This document shows positions 9,952-23,145 of a DNA stretch of 64,000 nucleotides, in pieces (the stretch's first letter is position 1; each line of letters starts with the position of its first letter). The position numbers and the translations under genes are program-made. The notes under the pieces are model-generated. The model did no database searches and had not been told where the DNA came from. It saw only the letters and a list, made by a program, of their open reading frames with translations. Origin of the DNA: Salminus brasiliensis (lineage: Eukaryota; Chordata; Actinopteri; Characiformes; Bryconidae); the NCBI RefSeq assembly GCF_030463535.1, contig NC_132878.1, positions 25,244,925-25,308,924 of the forward strand. Direction: 5' to 3'.

Positions 9952-12900
9952 ATGAGCGAAGAGGAGAACCCTGCTGCCGAACCTATGCCAGTGCAGGATG
10001 TCCAGGGGGATGGACGCTGGATGTCACAGGTGTGTAAATGTCTGTGCTAATGGTCATGTGTTGTTGACTGTAAATAACTCACATCCACTACAGAGAACAC
10101 ACCTCACACAGGCATAATTACTGTGTATTTTCTGAATTTAACATATTGGTGGGAGGAGATGTAACATTGAATGGGGTGTTAAAAAGAAAGAAATATTGCA
10201 CATTTTTGTATGTAATGTTTTAGTCTTTTTCCAGTTTTTACAATCAGAAAAAAAAATAAATAAATAATAAAAAAAAAAATATATATATATACATAAATAT
10301 TTAAAAATAAATATTTTTAAAAAATTGTGCACTTAAATACCACATAACAAAAGTATTGTAAAGTAACAGGGGTGCCTAAAGGTTTGCACACGACTGTATG
10401 TTAAAGAATCATAGGTAAGTAAGGATTGTGAGCTCGAGTCGAAGCATGCATCATTTACATTTAATTAAGAAGTGTGCTACCCTGTTATGTGAAGGAAGAA
10501 AAAAATACATATTAATATCATATAATGATAAATACAACCCGTTAGAGGGAGTGCTGGGGACTGGGTTGTGGAGCAGTGGAACTGTGGTGTGTTCTCTGGA
10601 GTGATTGAGCTCCATCCAGTACCTTTTGAGAGGAGTGGGATCATTCAAGATCAGCATGAATGCAGTCACAGCCTCACAGCAATGTTCCAGTGTCCAGTGT
10701 AAAACTTTCCCATAAGAGTAAAGGCTGCTACTGCAGCAAAAGGGGACAGGCTCCTCCTCAGTTACTTTAAACATTGGTTGAGCTGGTGTCCATAAACTTT
10801 GGTTTATATTGTGTGTGTGTGTGTATATATATCCTCACAAGAAAATGATAATGAGACCTGTGTTTGTGTGTGAGCAGCATAACCGCTTCGTTCAGGAGTG
10901 TAAGGATGCAGAGCCTGATGTCTTGTTTGTAGGTGACTCCATGGTCCAGCTGATGCAGCAGTACGAGGTGTGTGTTTCAGCTGATTTTTCTGCTTGGTGT
11001 GTGGATTTGCCTCACATTTGTCTGTGACCTCTACTGCTAATTGGAATGGTCACACTTTCAGCACCTTCATATTGCCTTATTGATCAGTATTTATAAAGTG
11101 TTTATAATACTCTATAAAGTGTTCTTTATAGAAGTGAGACAGTACCACTGTTTCTGTTTCTACACTGATACTGAGTATCGGTTGGTACCAAGCTGAGTAC
11201 ACTAAAAATAATAAAGAGCTGAGGGACCTAAGAGAGATGTAAAAATCTGTAGTTGTACAGGTATGTATACAGAAAGTTACAGATGATATAAATACTTACA
11301 GAAAATGAACATCTGTACAGCTTTGCCAAAGATGACCATGCTATGTAGCAGTACTGTGTTGCAGTAATTGAGCTGTTTTTCATTGAAGCATTAGTAGGTT
11401 ATCTTATTGAAACCAAAATTTTGCCCCCCTCTGATATCCCATCCAGCATTTTCTGCTGATAGCAGTCGTTTACCCACACTGATACACTGTCCCTTCTTCT
11501 TTGTTGGTTGTTATTTGTACAGGGAAACCCAATCCTACCCAAACTCAGCCTAAAAGTATCATTGCCAATAGAGGCCATTTAATATCACACTGGCATAAAG
11601 TGCAGGACTGAGAGCTGTATTGTGTAATGTCTATAACTAAGCGGTTTTCTAGGGGATTTTGTGTCAGAACAGGCAGGGGGAGACTTTTGCTCTAGCGCTG
11701 TTTAGTAGTCTGTTTTAGTCGTTTTTGAAAGATTTCAGTTATTATGTTAAGTGGTTTCATTTAACATAATGACTGAAATCATTCAAAAACAACTAAAACA
11801 GACTACTAAACAGCTGTTGCTGTTGGGATGTTAATTCTACCAATAGGAATAGTTTAGCAAATATTCTAGAAAAATCAAATGAACATTTGATTGATCAATG
11901 ACCCCAGATTCAGTCACTGTTAGTCAGCCAAAACATATTTGATATCTGAAGCTTGTATCTTTAGTTCAGACTGGAAGATGCTAGGCTAATGTTGCTAACA
12001 CCAGATCTAAAAATACTTTACATACCAAAAGTAAACCATACTAAAACAGCATGGATAGACATTTTTATGTATGTATGTATGCATGCGTCGCTGTGTTCAT
12101 GTTTTATGCAATTATCTGTACTTTCTACTCCTCACATTTTAAAAATAGCCCTGTTACTATTACTTATTTCATTCTGGCACATTATTGTTCAAAAAAAAGA
12201 AAAAAAAAGAAAAAAAAAATCCAGATCCAGATATATCGCGCCATCCGGAAAGTGTGACATAGCAGATGTATGTAGTGTAGTATGAAGATGTCTGTGTCAG
12301 AGACTCAAGAAAACTCGAGTGAAATGTCCCAACTAAGCTCCACATTTACATTCCAATAAAGCTTATTAATAACAGGCCTCTGAGGTTTGACTTTTTGTAC
12401 AATTATAATACTTATAGGCAACTACTCCTCATATTTTCCCTCCATGAAATGCATGTTAATGCTCAGTAGTACACATAGATACTCCTTTAATGTATCTGAT
12501 ATTACTAAAACGCATTCATTTTCAATGGGCAGATATGCAGCAGGTAGCCTAGTACATCTCAACATTTTTCAACATTATCAATTTAATATAACGTTATAGT
12601 CATTATGGCTTTTAGAAAAATGTTTTTAGGTAGGTGGAGTAGTGCACTATAGGCCCCTGTGGCGTGGCCTAAGCTTTTGGCCTGTTTTCCATACATTACT
12701 TTTACTTTTATACTTAGTTTTGAAACCAGTACTTTTACACTTTTACTTGAGTAAAAAGCTTAAGTTGATACTTTAACCTCTAGTCTTTTTAAACCATAGT
12801 ATCTACACTTCTACCTGAGTAATGAATGTCAATACTTTTGACAGCTTTGGTAAAGAGTCATTGTGTGGGGAGAGCTTTAGCAGGGGAGCTGATGAGCTTC

Positions 12901-14924
12901 AGGGGCGCGTTCTAAAACTCCGGTGATAAGGCTTTGTCCCGATTGGCTAAAGTGGCTATGTGAGCAAGCAGAGGAGTCTGGGGAAAATGAGTATTGGGAT
13001 GTTGAGCCACCCTAAATCACTGCAGGGTTAATTATTTCACCTCGACCACCCTGACAGACATCCATACTCATCTTAGTGTTTGTTAAATCAAGTATTCAGG
13101 TCTGTGGATAATAGAACAAGCATCTTAAAATTGACCTTGAAATGACTGCTAGTCATGGTACAAATTATGAAAATGTACTTCGTAGTTTGGTGTGTCCAGA
13201 TGGGAGGGATATTATTAGCACATTGCTGATTGGTGGTTGTGTTTGGGTGGGCAGTATGTTAATATTAAAAGTGCTGTGCTGGGATTGGTTGTTGTGGCAG
13301 GTGTGGCGGGAGCTGTTTTCTCCTCTCCATGCACTGAACTTTGGAATTGGAGGAGACACCACAAGTAATGTACTGTGGAGACTGCAGAACGGAGAACTGG
13401 AAAACATCAGACCACGGGTGAGCGACAGAGAAGCGCTGAGAAAGAGAGAAATTATTATTTGTCAGTAATGTTTGAGAAACCTCAATACAGTGCCAGCAAT
13501 AGTTAAATTGAGATTTAATAGGTGGTGAAACCTTTTCTGTTTATTTATAATTAGCATGTGTCACTTTAACTGTAACTTGAACAAAAATATGAACAAAAGC
13601 AGGGATCAAATTCATGCTTCATGATGACTACTGCTGTTTTTAGCTATGCAACATATGCTTATCTGTTTAAATACATGTCTGTATACATAGAAATGAACCT
13701 ATGCAATCTAATTGCTACGCCACAGGTAACCACCATGAATATACAAAGCAAGGTACCAAGCTCCAATTTTCTGTAATTTGAGATTGGAGTTAAAAGTTAC
13801 TGCAAATGCATTTCTGTTCGAAAGTTTGGAATCACTATTTTTAATAAATGTAACATCAGTTTAGCTGGAGATGCATGCTGCGTGTTAATAGTATTAACAA
13901 GCATTTAAGCAGACTGTGTTTACATTGGAAAGGAAGTAATTAAATGGCTGTCACACTGAAATTACTTGCATGTAATTTTTTTTTTTTGGGGGGGGGGGAT
14001 ACAAGGATTTTCCCCAAAAGTCAATAATTTAACATGTCATGATATTAACAATGCACTCTGATTAAAATAAGCAGTATTAGACATAGAAAATGAGATGTGT
14101 GGTTTATTTAATTTTGTTTCTTTCCCCTCCATAGCAGCTAAATGTTTTTACAACTTTCAACATTGCTTATCCTGCAATGACTATTGCACATGTGCACATT
14201 GTGATAAGGATGCTGGGATTTTCTGCAGCCCTACCATGAAAAAAGTGCTAATTTCTGTTTGTTTAGTAGCTAACAGATGGACTTGATGGCAGTGACTACA
14301 TTGAGGGAAAAATAGTATCATATGATGTGTTCCTAAAATTCTGAACAGTACTGTGTAATGAAAAGCACTGGTGGCGAGTGAATGTGGGTGTTGTTGTTTC
14401 AGGTGGTAGTGCTGTGGGTAGGAACGAATAATCATGAGCACACAGCGGAGCAGGTTGCAGGGGGAATCGTGGCCATTGTCCAGCTGCTACACTCGCGCCT
14501 GCCTAAGGCCAAGATCGTCGTTCTGGTGAGGGGTGACCGTGTGTGTATGTGTGTTGTGTGGTTTTGACTACATTTGGAGTAAGAGGGTGAAAACAATGTA
14601 CATTTTGATTTTTCATCATCGTCTTAATCCTGACCTGTCACTCAGGGTCTGCTGCCAAGGGGGGAGCTGCCGAACCCCCTGAGGGAGAAAAATTCTGCAG
14701 TGAATAATTACCTTCGTGCTGCTCTCCCTCGCCTGGGACCTGTGCAGTTTCTGGATGTGGGCGGAGGCTTTGTGCATTCGGACGGCACCATTTCCTGTCG
14801 AGATCTGTTTGACTTCCTGCACCTGACAGCCAGCGGCTACGGTGTTGTGGCCACACCCCTCCACGAGCTGCTTCTTCAACTACTGGAGGAAACGCCCCAA
14901 GAGAGGCGGGCCTCGCTTGTCTGA
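9952..14924 (+). CDS. pafah1b2: Platelet-activating factor acetylhydrolase IB subunit alpha-2
   Basis: Catalytic subunit of the cytosolic type I PAF acetylhydrolase, which removes the sn-2 acetyl group of platelet-activating factor and binds LIS1 (PAFAH1B1). Coding exons: 9952-10029, 10878-10967, 13301-13417, 14403-14525 and 14646-14924. All have GT-AG borders and every intron is phase 0, giving 228 residues (human 229). It is an SGNH/GDSL-type hydrolase: the nucleophile Ser47 is in FVGDSMVQ, GGDTT is the oxyanion block, GTNNHEHTAEQ is the Asn block, and Asp192 and His195 are in DFLHLT. Near-identity to human in QHNRFV, ELFSPLHALNFGIGGDTT and LLPRGE-PNPLR supports PAFAH1B2 over PAFAH1B3. The start ATG at 9952 opens MSEEENPAAEP and lies nine bases into its exon. 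The 3' flank holds a Tc1 derivative from 15225. Introns carry Tc1 debris and hairpins. I see no damage. Confidence 0.97.
10520..10808 (+). mobile_element. Tc1-like transposon remnant
   Basis: Plus-strand remnants of a Tc1 transposase C-terminus (GAGCAGTGGAACTGTGGTGT, CACAGCAATGTTCCAGTGTC, TAAGAGTAAAGGCTGCTACT) end in the typical terminal repeat GTGTCCATAAACTTTGG. It lies in pafah1b2 intron 2. Confidence 0.6.
11699..11812. repeat. Long hairpin, 52-bp arms
   Basis: Arms 11699-11750 and 11761-11812 match in 49 of 52 positions as reverse complements, around a 10-base loop (GTGGTTTCAT). It lies in pafah1b2 intron 3 on the sense strand of the pre-mRNA, so a stable RNA stem would form. Confidence 0.9.
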
Positions 14925-15051
14925 AGGAAATTGATTGGATATAGTATCTGTCAGTCTTTGACAGGGCGGGGCAAAAGTTGGTCACTTTCTTAAGCAGAAA
15001 CTACCATATAACATCACACACTGTATGAGTAGTGTACAGAGAGACCAGATT

Positions 15052-15053
<2 letters not shown>

Positions 15054-15088
<35 letters not shown>
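15054..15088. repeat. (GA)n microsatellite
   Basis: An uninterrupted GA run about 130 bases downstream of the pafah1b2 stop codon, probably within its 3' untranslated region. Confidence 0.9.
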
Positions 15089-15091
<3 letters not shown>

Positions 15092-15224
15092 CTAAGTCAT
15101 TTCCCCAAATCCAAAATCTAATAGTTTGGAATGATGCAACAGCAGTTCCTGATTAGCAGGTCAAAGATGCATACAGTCTTCATTTAGAGCCATAAAACTT
15201 TGAGTCAGAAGTTTGACACCTTCT

Positions 15225-15918
15225 GTACTGTGCAGAAGTCAGAGACCACCCTTTATTTGTATAATTACCAGTTGTTGTTTTTTTTTTTTATGAGTACGAG
15301 ATTGCTTTTTTTTATGTAAAGAATATTAGATATACGATAATCCAAAGGTAGAGTGTAGAGGTAGAGTGTAAAGAAATTAAGTGAAGTTTAGAAAACGTTT
15401 CAAAGAGACAGAGAAAATAAGAACCTTAACAATTGTCCAAGATCTGGTAGACTACCAACCCTGCCCCTATCAGATAAACAGCACTTAAAGTTTTCATCTT
15501 TGAGATGGAGAGAAGAAAATAAAACACTGTGGGAAAGGAAACTGATCACACTTACTCTCACTGATGAACAATTTGATTAAATCAACCCGCAGAAGCTGCT
15601 GCTGCTGCTCTCGCTCTCAGAACAACTGACCGACCACCCTGGTCTGTGCATGCCTCCACGTTATTGAATTAATTTGGGAAGACTTGGTTGGGAAGGTGAG
15701 ACGTAGAAAGTTTTCCAGCCTCTAAGAAAGGGTGTGAAAAAAAAATCTCCTGTAGATTTCTGCTAAAAGCGAGTCTCCTGAAAAGAATAGAAGCCAAACA
15801 CTCAAACATCTGATATTATTTGTAGTCGGTGAAGCTTCTGTATCACGTTCTGTTTAATATCTATTGTTGAACTTTTCTGACACTGAAAATGAAGGGTGCT
15901 CTGACTTTTGCACAGTAC
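15225..15918 (+). mobile_element. Tc1-like transposon, about 694 bp, with clear terminal repeats
   Basis: The left end GTACTGTGCAGAAGTCAGAG and the reverse complement of the right end (15891-15918) differ at only a few positions over about 28 bases. Internal plus-strand text (TTATTGAATTAATTTGGGAA, GTGAGACGTAGAAAG) corresponds to the Tc1 transposase C-terminal stretch I-E-L-I-W. Most of the coding sequence is deleted. It lies in the 3' flank of pafah1b2. Confidence 0.7.
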
Positions 15919-17619
15919 TGTAAAAAAAAGGTCAGGCTTCAATAACAATAAAACCTACATGGATTTATTTTCAATAAAAAAAAATTTAAAGAGTAAATGT
16001 TAATGAGAAAAGAGAATTACAACAAACACACCTAAGAAAACCTAACCCTCTAGTAGTGCTGCAAGTTTTCTTTTAGTTTTATTGCAATAGTTTAATTTAT
16101 TTTTGTGGACTTTTTTCTTTTTAGGTACTAAAAGTAAAAGAAAACACCACTTTTCCCGGCAGTAAAAATTAAGCAACTCCCTGATCTTTTGACATGATTT
16201 TATTCTTGATTTATGCAATTCCAAGCAATTCCCTGCCGGGTGAATAAAAACGTTTTTGCTATTTAACTGGAAAGCGAAGAGAGTCAGGCAAAGCAGATGC
16301 AGTTTATCAATTTGTCCTTATTGTTTATTTATCAGATTTGTTTTATTAGTATATTTATTATCTATTATTTGTTAGTGTTTTTCCAACCAGTACTGCTCCT
16401 TTCTTCTATTAGAAAGGTGGATTGACCATTAATATGCATGAGCTCATTAACATAATGTTAACGAACTTGATTGTGATTGGCTGTTACTGCACATTTTGTG
16501 TAGTGCGGAACTGTTGCCAGCGAGTTTCATGAACCTGGCTTCTTAATTTTCTAAAAAATAAGCCTGCTTAGTCCTGCATATGTTGAGTTGGGAACCAACA
16601 ACGAAAACTTAGTGGTTTTGGTGGGGTTAAAAGCGATTTTACAAAGTTGGGGGTACACAAACATGAACAGAGAGGTGAGAATTCATCGGTGCAGTGTGTG
16701 TTTGTATTTGTGAGGACAATGAAATGAAAAATGTCCTTGCAAAAAACGGTCCCCACAAGAATGTGAAAGACAAAAATGTGACGCTCTGTCTCAAATATTT
16801 GCATGTGTTTTGTATCAATAAATATTTATTTACTCTTTTAAGATAACCTTTAGGGTTTATTTATAGAGTCCTCACAAATACAGTACAGCACTGCGTGTGT
16901 ATGTGTGTTTGTGTGACATCAGCAGTCTCTGCGCTGCCTCACACACTCATTAGCCGTATGAAGCTTTAATGTAGCACTGATACTGCCACCTTCTCTCTGC
17001 CTTCACACACACATGCACGCACACACACAAAGAAGTGTACCTGTTAATATTCACACACACTTTATCAGAAAGATCTGCAGACCTGTATGTGATAGTTTTG
17101 AGTATCTGAAGATGCTAAATGAAGATGCTAAGTCTAACGTTTCTCTCTTTATTATTTCTCTCTCTGACCTCGGCTCAGTTATCCTCTCTCTCTCTTCCCC
17201 CAAACAATAGCTGCAGTCTGTGTGATCCTCTCTCGCGCTCCCTCTCCCATCACTACTCACCATTTTCTTGTTTACTGCGTACAGTCGTTTCTCTGTTCCA
17301 GTTGACATTTGACCTGTATTTGAAACTGCTTAGCACTGGGTCACACCACACCATCAGCTAAGGTCACATTATGTGTATATGTGTGTGTGTGTGAGAGAGC
17401 GAGACCGTCAAATGCAGAGACCAATAATGTAAGACCATGCTGTCTTAAAGCTGTGTGTATTCATATTATTAAGTATGGGTGTTAAGTGTGTGTATGTGTG
17501 TGTGTGTTTGAGAGAGAGTAAGCATGTCTGAACATGCCTGAAGTGTGTTTGGAAACTGTGTGTGTGTGTATTAATAGTCTATGTAAAATCTTGTGTAGCT
17601 GGTGATGTGGTAAACAGAA

Positions 17620-17620
<1 letters not shown>

Positions 17621-17662
<42 letters not shown>

Positions 17663-17670
17663 TGTGTGTG
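17621..17670. repeat. (TG)n microsatellite
   Basis: About 25 TG units with one interruption, in a broader region with several shorter TG tracts (17370-17680). Confidence 0.9.
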
Positions 17671-18719
17671 ATCATGTTCACTGAGCTTGCACTGTTTAGT
17701 TTAGCTGCACTGCCACACACTAAAGAAACATTCCATTAAAGGCGCAGGGATGTTACCTCAGCCTGTGGTTGTGAATGGCCTTTCTTCATTGTTAATATTA
17801 TTAATATAATTGATTAATAATATAGGTGTTATCAAATGGGGGTTATAACAAGTTATATTTACACAGTTCCATGTGCTCCAATAAGAACGCAGTTTGTTTT
17901 ATTGATAACATTTTTACTAGCACAGTCATATGCAAAAGTTTGGGCACCCCATTCAAATGACTGGTGTGTACTGAAGTGTAAGTATATGAACAGATCTCCT
18001 ATTGGTACTTAAAATTGGCATTTTTACTGCCTTGAAAAAAATTATTAAAGGAATAGTGCAGCCAGATGTGCTAATATTGCTAACAAAGTAATAGTAGTAA
18101 TAATAGTGCCTGATTAGCGTGATGTTGACCATTCCTTTAAATAATGTTTGCCACAATCTTTTTTTTTATTGTCTTAATAAATTTCCCCCCAATTTTCAAT
18201 TCCCACCTACAAGTTGCTTGTAGGGTGAAAGCTACTGCATCTTTTTTCGAACTGTCACTAACATGACTGGACAGCCTTATGCGCTTGGAGAACACTAACC
18301 GCTAACAGATGCTGGCACTGGCTAGTGATTGGGGCCATCCAGTGCTTTCAGAGAGTAGGCAAGGTCACTTGTGCTTTCGACCACGGATGGCTGTGGCATC
18401 GCTGCAGGTTGAATCTGCTATGTCCAGACATAGGTTCATTCAGCAGTGAAGCACACTAATAATCAGAAGTGATTTAGAGACATTTGTTGTTCCTAAGTCA
18501 TTGTAATAGTCAATTAAGTCATCTGCATTAAAATGTGCCTAAATGTTTTCTTTGTGGTTTTTTTTTTCAGTTTCACAACAATTTAGTCATTTAACTGAGA
18601 GGAGTATAATGTTTAATCATAAATGTATCAAAGTAAGCAGTAGATGTTCTATCAAATCAATATAAAAGCTTTCCTTGGTGGAGTTTGGTGTGATTAGTAG
18701 GTGGCACATGGCATGAAGA

Positions 18720-18840
18720 AACACTCACCAGGCAGTATGTTATTGGGCCTCCTTTTGCTCACAGAACAGCCTCAGTTCGTTGTGGCCCAGATTCTACAAT
18801 GTTGTTCTAAGATGTTGGAAACATTCCTTTGGTATATATT
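18720..18840 (-). mobile_element. Tc1-like transposase C-terminal fragment
   Basis: Read on the minus strand it follows the end of a fish Tc1 element: GGAATGTTTCCAACATCTTA, GAACTGAGGCTGTTCTGTGA and GCAAAAGGAGGCCCAATAAC. It belongs to the same broad family as 1305-1600. Confidence 0.7.
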
Positions 18841-19399
18841 TACTAGTGGTGTCAGTCTATTAAACATATAATGGTGTTCATCATAGTTTAAATTGCTAGC
18901 TAGCAATCTTTATATAAAAAAAATCTTTTATAACATCTCAGTGTAGCTGAGCCTTGATCATGATGAAGCTCTGACACAGAAGCCTTAATAGAGAAAATGC
19001 TTCAACAACTTTTATAGAGATAAATAGATGATCAGTCATTGTTGTGTGTGTGTGAGAGAGAGACAGAGAGATTAGGGAGGGGTAAATTAGTTATGAAATT
19101 TAATCCATATTTCAGAATAAATTACATGTAATCTACCCTCTGAGCTCAACAGTAGTGGCACTGTGTTTACATCGCTCATTGCTGTGGTAATGAGGCGATA
19201 CACATGCACAACAGCACTTAAATAGGTTGTGGCATTCAAGCAGGGATTGATTTGTGTTAATAGAAGAAGATTTATCAGACCATGCTATGTTTTTCCAGTC
19301 TTCAGCTGTCCAATTTTGGTAAGCCTGTTGTCGACTGACTGAAGTGGAACCCTACATTTCACAGTTGTACAGAGCGGATATCTGGGTTACTGTAGCCTC

Positions 19400-20140
19400 T
19401 CTGTCAGTAAATTCAAATTCACCTGTATCTGTATAGAGCTTTTTACAACTGATGTCACAAAGCAGCTTTACAGGAATCAGTAAGAGGACAAGAGATTAAC
19501 AAAACAAGCATAACCCTAATTCAAAGAAGAGAGCCAGAAGGTAATACAGACACGGGAGCAACCAGAAACACTGGCATCCGTCCACTCCTCTGTCCACAAA
19601 CCTGAGCTATTACCTGCAAACGGCTGTCCATGAACCCCTGGATCTGCAACCTGTATTAGATCAGTAACCTGTAAAGGGAAATATCACCAAAAGAGTCCCA
19701 ACCATTATCTTGAAGGTTGTTGGAGTTTTCTTTTTTTTTTTTTTTTAGTAATAAATAAATAAATAAATAAAGGCTCTTCTCCCAGCTGAGGCTTTCAGAA
19801 TTTTGGGAACTAGTAAGAACCCTGTGATCACAAAGATGTGATAGTTTGTAATAGGAAAGAGGAAATAGGAAAACACAGGAGTGAGGCCATGTAGGGCTGT
19901 ATACATATAATATTATATGATTTAATATAACAGTAGATTTTTATAATCAATATGGAATTTAACTGCAAGCCAGTGCAGTGCTGCTAGAATTGGTGTCATA
20001 TGATCATTTTTCCTAGTTTTAGTAAAGATCCTGACTGCAGCATTTTGAACTAATTGAAGTTTACTGGGCTTCCTGCTAGAACCTCCATAAATGATGAAGA
20101 ATAAGAATAATATATAGTAGTGCACTCTGTTCACCTGTTG
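19400..20140 (-). mobile_element. L2/Rex-type LINE fragments
   Basis: Minus-strand text near 19950-20080 encodes LQLVQNAAVRIFTKT followed by DHMTPILAALHWLAVKFHID, the well-known C-terminal hallmark of L2/Rex1 reverse transcriptases. Part of the LINE tail text (GCTTTTTACAACTGATGTCA, AAAGCAGCTTTACAG) lies at 19430-19475. It is truncated and interrupted. Confidence 0.75.
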
Positions 20141-22659
20141 GAGTGATCTCAGTGATCTCAGTAATTTGATATAAAGGTAAACGTGAGTATTTTTGACTTT
20201 CTAATATTTATTAGAGATTACATTTTGTTATAAACTACATAGCACGGTTACAAGTTTAGTAGCTATTATTAAGAATGTCAACACTTGACATTTTCATGCC
20301 CCTGGCAACAGCATTTATTTGTTTGTTTGTAAATTATAATGTTGTGTTCAATTTTCAAAAATAGCTACATAAACAGTTTTATATGTAATGTTTATTTCCA
20401 AATGAGAACACATCCTTGAATATTCTGCCTATGCCCCCTCCCACAAAATAATTGCAAGATTTAATTAATATCTGTAACAGTAAAAATGGGTACTGGGGAA
20501 CACCTATACTTTTGGCCCTGAATTTACTTCTCTGTGGTGAATAAAAAAAATAATATCCTTTCAAAACTGTGGTAAACAGTGTCTCTTGCTTCAGGAGGCG
20601 TATTCATAACCAATTTGTTTAATAAGTTTCATTTTTTTTACTATCCTTAACCACTAGTGAACCTTCAGCAGTCATCTGAGGTTTATATGTAATGTTAATG
20701 ATGGAAAAATAGAGGTAAAACTGAACAAATGCTTTCCTTGAGACAGTTTTTTAGGTCATTTAGGTCAAAGCAGAACATTTATAACCACAGCAATGCCTTT
20801 CTATGAGAGAGCTTTCAGACGCATTGAATAGAAAACACTTTAAACTGAGTAGAAATGTGCATGTGTGCGTGGCAGCTTCTGACGTTGGCTTAAGAAGTGA
20901 GGTACAGTGTCATCATTTTCTCAATGCTTTATTACCATGGATAGGCTAAAGGAACAAACTATCTGGTCTATGTCTCTGTGTTTTTCTGTCTATGTCTGTC
21001 TCTCATTCTTTCTCTCGCACACACACAAACACACATTGATACTGTACGTGTTCAGTGTGATTACATGTGCATGACTCTGAGCAATACGTGGAAATAATCC
21101 ACATTCTTGGATACCTTATCAGTGCAGAGATGGCTGACTGTCAGCGCCCTTTGACAGTCAAAAAGAAACCTTATAGAAAAAAAAAAAATCAGTCAAGGAG
21201 CCAATCAGATTAGAGAGAATGATCAAATCACTGCTGCTGCAACCAAAGCACTCGTTTTCAAAGATGGACTTTTCAGTGGTGGAGAAACAGATCAAAGGTC
21301 ACCAATTCACTGTTCTAAGCTAATGACTGCAGATAAACAGCGACATGCTGAAACACTGAAAAAGTGTCTCCTCTTACTCATATTGCATTTCAGTCCGAAA
21401 CATGTAAATTAATTTGACGATAAAAGCTGTAATATAGTTATTACAGTAGTAATAGCACTCTGTAGTTCCAACCAGTATCCATTAGTAAAGTACTGACTGA
21501 TCACAAATTGAGGCTTATTATATTGCATCATAAAACTCAATCAGGCCATTAAAGTGCCATTAAACATGTCATCTGACAATGCTTAGCAACAATGAGTAAT
21601 TCAGTAATAGTAAATTTTGGGTGCCCAACTGGTTGCCTCTTAACAGCTGGCCAAGGCCAACAGATGAAAAACAATGGCTCATTTACATTTCTGAGACTAT
21701 TATTATTATTATAGTACTATAGTATTAATGTGTGCTGCCTCTGACAGATTAATTAGTATAATAAATACATATTTTTATACTAGCTACACTATAAGCAAAA
21801 ACATTATTTGACTCATAGCCACAGTGGAGCCTTACTGTGCACTATATAGAACCATTTTAAATGGTACTTTAAAGAACCACCTACAAGAGTTTGTGTGGGG
21901 AACAATTTAACCAGCAGAAGAACCGTCTATGCTTGAAATGGTTCTTTGTCATTCTGTATAGAAGCATTACTTTTACTGGAATGCTTGAAGAACCAACATC
22001 TTTCTTGAGTATTTATAGTATACTATTTATAGTATTTATAGTAGACTAATTTATAGAATTATTTTAAGTAGTTACTGAATAATAACTAAATGAGATTAAT
22101 AACTACATAATTAAATATAATTAAGTTGAAGAGGGTAAAATAGTTGTAAATTGTCTGTTTTAGGGCTTCGTAAGTAATGCTTAGCACGACTCATGCTCAA
22201 TATGCTGAAAGCATTTGACTATGTATGAAAGTAGTACTGAAAAAAAGTCATTTAAAGTAAATATATCTGATATTTTGTAATTTAATTATATCATATTGCA
22301 TTGTAAAATTGTATAAATAATGCTTGAAACAAGTGAATGGTTCAACTAATACAGTGACTCAAAACAAGTAAAAAAAATCTAATAAAATATGCTGAATCAT
22401 TTATAATATTCTTACAGCAGTCTCATATTCTATATAACATAATGGCAATATATATATTCTGACATATATTAGACAAAAGATGATATTTACATTGATTGCA
22501 GAGTGTTGAGTCAGCTGAGTAAATCTACTTTAATGTCATCATGTGTGGAATGGTGTGTGAGGGTCATCATGTAGTTTTTGACTGGCTGGAGGGGGGTTGG
22601 GTGTAGACCTACACTGATTAGTTCACAACAGATAGCTGATACAATTCATCACCTAACCT

Positions 22660-22788
22660 TTAAACCTTTGAACTTCCATGCAGGAGGACTGGAGTCCAGC
22701 TCCATCACACACCCACACACAGTGGCCGGCCTATATAAACCCACCTCCCCTGGTGCTTATTGTCACTCACCAGAGCACCACCTCTAAG
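22660..22788 (+). promoter_or_regulatory. apoa1: apoa1 core promoter and untranslated exon 1
   Basis: A canonical TATA box (CTATATAAAC, 22731-22740) is followed about 30 bases later by the likely start site. A short untranslated exon then ends in CCTCTAAG with the donor GTAAGAAC at 22789. About 60 bases upstream of TATA is AACCTTTGAACTTC (22663-22676), which resembles a nuclear-receptor half-site pair of HNF4/PPAR type. The same block is kept upstream of the pseudogene at about 25595, which suggests it is functional. Liver and intestine expression is known for the family. Confidence 0.7.
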
Positions 22789-23145
22789 GTAAGAACGCAT
22801 ATGAGCTACGGAGAAGAGAGGTAGAAAAAAGAAAATAAATGTATGCAGTCAGATAATCCAAATTAATTTGTGATCAGAGTGATCTGCTCTGTGTTCAGGT
22901 TTTTTTCTTCTAACAAACCAAAGCTGTTAGTTTGCTTTACTTAATTGGTAATCCAATCAAAACAATTTACCGTGTAGTGAATTTTAAGTCTAGGTGAATC
23001 CAGTTTACATTACAAAGAGTCACTGTCTTTGTATTAAAAACTGCTACAACAGAAATTACAGTGAGGCTGATGTTCTGCTACTGTTAGCTGGGCCTACTTC
23101 TACTGTGCGTTACAATGTTCTCTTTCTATTCATAGAACCTCAACC

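Larger units (their letters stand above)
15920..22650. other. Gene-free interval between pafah1b2 and apoa1
   Basis: No exon with conserved coding was found on either strand. The interval holds microsatellites (notably (TG)n at 17621-17670), Tc1 ends (TATGCAAAAGTTTGGGCACC at 17930 and the piece at 18720-18840), an L2-type LINE tail (19400-20140) and scattered poly-A/T runs. Open frames here are short and lie in simple sequence. Confidence 0.6.
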
